Assembly (NCBI RefSeq): GCF_042683665.1
Contig: NZ_JBHUOO010000009.1
Origin: Leeuwenhoekiella polynyae
Lineage (GTDB): Bacteria > Bacteroidota > Bacteroidia > Flavobacteriales > Flavobacteriaceae
Reading direction: 5' to 3' (one strand)
DNA: 64,000 nt
In this document: positions 63,186-64,000 of the stretch, piece by piece
Numbering within the stretch: the first letter of the stretch is position 1
How the letters are laid out: each line of letters starts with the position of its first letter
The notes under the pieces: model-generated
What the model was told of the DNA's origin: nothing
What the model saw: the letters and a program-made list of their open reading frames with translations, nothing else
The model's database searches: none
Made by a program: the position numbers and the translations under genes

Positions 63186-63680
63186 ATGATACATATTATT
63201 ACAACAGGAGGAACCATTGAAGGCTTGGATTATGAAAACCAAGAAAATAAAACAGAGCAAAGCGAAATAGCGATTAGAGAATTTCTTGACCTGGCCAATG
63301 TCTCGTTTCCCTATATTATCGAAAGGGCATTTTCTAAGGATAGCCGATCAATTACCGATGAAGACAGGAATTTTTTGTTAAAAAAAATAAAAGCTTCCAA
63401 TGCAGAAAAAATTTTAATAACTCACGGGACTTTTACGATGGAAGATACCGCCATTTATCTTGGAAAGGAAGAAATTAAAAAGACTATTGTCCTTGTAGGC
63501 TCATTTATAATGGGAAACTCTAAAAATACGGATGCACACTTCAATTTGGGTTTTGCAATGTGCTCTGCTCAATTTTTGAATCCAGGAGTATATGTAGCAA
63601 TGAATGGGACTATTTTTCCTTGGAATGATGTAACTAAAAATATAGAGGTCAGCAAATTTGAGTATAAGAATGAACAATAA
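63186..63680 (+). CDS. Single-domain asparaginase-like protein
   Basis: A 164-residue protein equal to the N-terminal domain of L-asparaginases. The nucleophile loop ITTGGTIEG is present (Thr near 7 and 10), and the second motif reads THGTFTMEDTA, where true asparaginases have HGTDTM with an Asp that binds the substrate. The C-terminal domain (another ~150 residues) is absent. Such short forms occur widely, but their activity is doubtful. A deamidase of other substrates or a nucleotide-binding role is possible. Confidence 0.8.
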   Translation: MIHIITTGGTIEGLDYENQENKTEQSEIAIREFLDLANVSFPYIIERAFSKDSRSITDEDRNFLLKKIKASNAEKILITHGTFTMEDTAIYLGKEEIKKTIVLVGSFIMGNSKNTDAHFNLGFAMCSAQFLNPGVYVAMNGTIFPWNDVTKNIEVSKFEYKNEQ

Positions 63681-63682
63681 AT

Positions 63683-64000
63683 ATGTTTGGCACATCAATC
63701 CATTGGACGACATTTTTTTATCTTCTCGTAGATACGTTTATAGTTCTATTGATATTTTACCATCATTCAACTAAAAAAATCCTAAGCAATCATTCTAGGT
63801 TTCTAAAGCTTGGATTACTTTTCATAACTTATAACGCTACTGGCGGATTTCTACCCTTTGAAAACTTCCCAGGTCCCTTTATCCTTCAATATGTTATTAC
63901 CTACGGTGTGGCCATAACCCTCTGTATTTATTTAATATACTACCTGTATAAAGAATATGATATTCTTGTTGTTAGGATGCATTTTTCAATCCAAAATCTG
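63683..64000 (+). CDS. Integral membrane protein, N-terminal part (runs off window)
   Basis: A frame opening at ATG 63683, 2 bp after the asparaginase stop, remains open for 106 codons to the window end. It has at least three hydrophobic segments (about 10-27, 45-58 and 75-95, for example TFFYLLVDTFIVLLIFY). The family cannot be named from this part; an uncharacterised sensor or transporter is possible. Confidence 0.6.
   Translation, partial: MFGTSIHWTTFFYLLVDTFIVLLIFYHHSTKKILSNHSRFLKLGLLFITYNATGGFLPFENFPGPFILQYVITYGVAITLCIYLIYYLYKEYDILVVRMHFSIQNL

Overview
The window reads as the genome of an AT-rich member of the Bacteroidota, most likely a marine or environmental Flavobacteriaceae. Support comes from the SusC/SusD/SusE outer-membrane glycan system, the Bacteroides-type conjugation genes (traE-traN), a BfmA/MobB/MobC mobilisation set, TAnnTTTG-type -7 promoter boxes, a CusA efflux protein fused to a TolC-like channel, and a CTnDOT-like tyrosine recombinase. 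No rRNA, complete tRNA or CRISPR array was found.

Layout. (1) 1-2.6 kb, minus strand: response regulator, histidine kinase and the first part of a TonB-dependent receptor. (2) 2.7-15.6 kb: a conjugation block. A peptidoglycan amidase diverges from traE-F-G-I-J-K-M-N on the plus strand; a second block on the minus strand holds ssb, a DUF6876-like gene, a RadC-type protein, bfmA, mobB and mobC. A palindrome-rich stretch just upstream of bfmA is a good oriT candidate. No traL, traO, traP or traQ is visible. (3) 15.9-27.4 kb: a compact starch/maltodextrin utilisation locus, with a SusR-like regulator divergent from susC-susD-susE/F-GH13-GH97, ended by a strong terminator. (4) 27.6-37.7 kb: a molybdenum hydroxylase region with the large subunit and XdhC on plus, and cytochrome c, 2Fe-2S subunit, carboxymuconolactone decarboxylase-cupin, flavodoxin, SnoaL-like protein and aldo/keto reductase on minus, plus an AraC regulator. 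Two pseudogenes (Fic, monooxygenase) lie in it. (5) 37.75-39.7 kb: integrase, iterated repeats, several palindromes, a tRNA-end-like motif and a dead DUF1232 gene. This looks like the end of an integrative element, so regions 2-5 may together be one conjugative element carrying a sugar-utilisation locus and an oxidoreductase locus; this is inference.

(6) 39.8-64 kb, plus strand: a metal and ion homeostasis/stress island. A palindromic operator and a TATCTTTG promoter precede a small Cys/His-rich protein, CusA-TolC, CusB, a PII-like protein and a Fur regulator. Then come duplicated SpoIIAA-like/SHOCT genes, a membrane-anchored AlbA_2 protein, a zinc-ribbon protein, bestrophin, MgtC, a P1B-4-type ATPase and a second Fur, closed by a terminator. 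After this come an orphan lipoamide dehydrogenase, NhaA, a CDF-like transporter, LspA, a Na/Ca exchanger, an APC permease flanked by two paralogous ~60-residue proteins, another SpoIIAA-like protein, a tandem universal stress protein, a single-domain asparaginase-like protein and a partial membrane protein. The genes seem to combine envelope metal/cation export with membrane stress functions.

The most interesting signals are the operator at 39836-39875, the integrase-proximal repeats and palindromes at 39.0-39.33 kb, the HxxH-for-CxxC change in the P1B-4 ATPase, the decaying SpoIIAA/SHOCT duplication, the paired small proteins around the permease and the 14-bp stem ahead of the PII gene.
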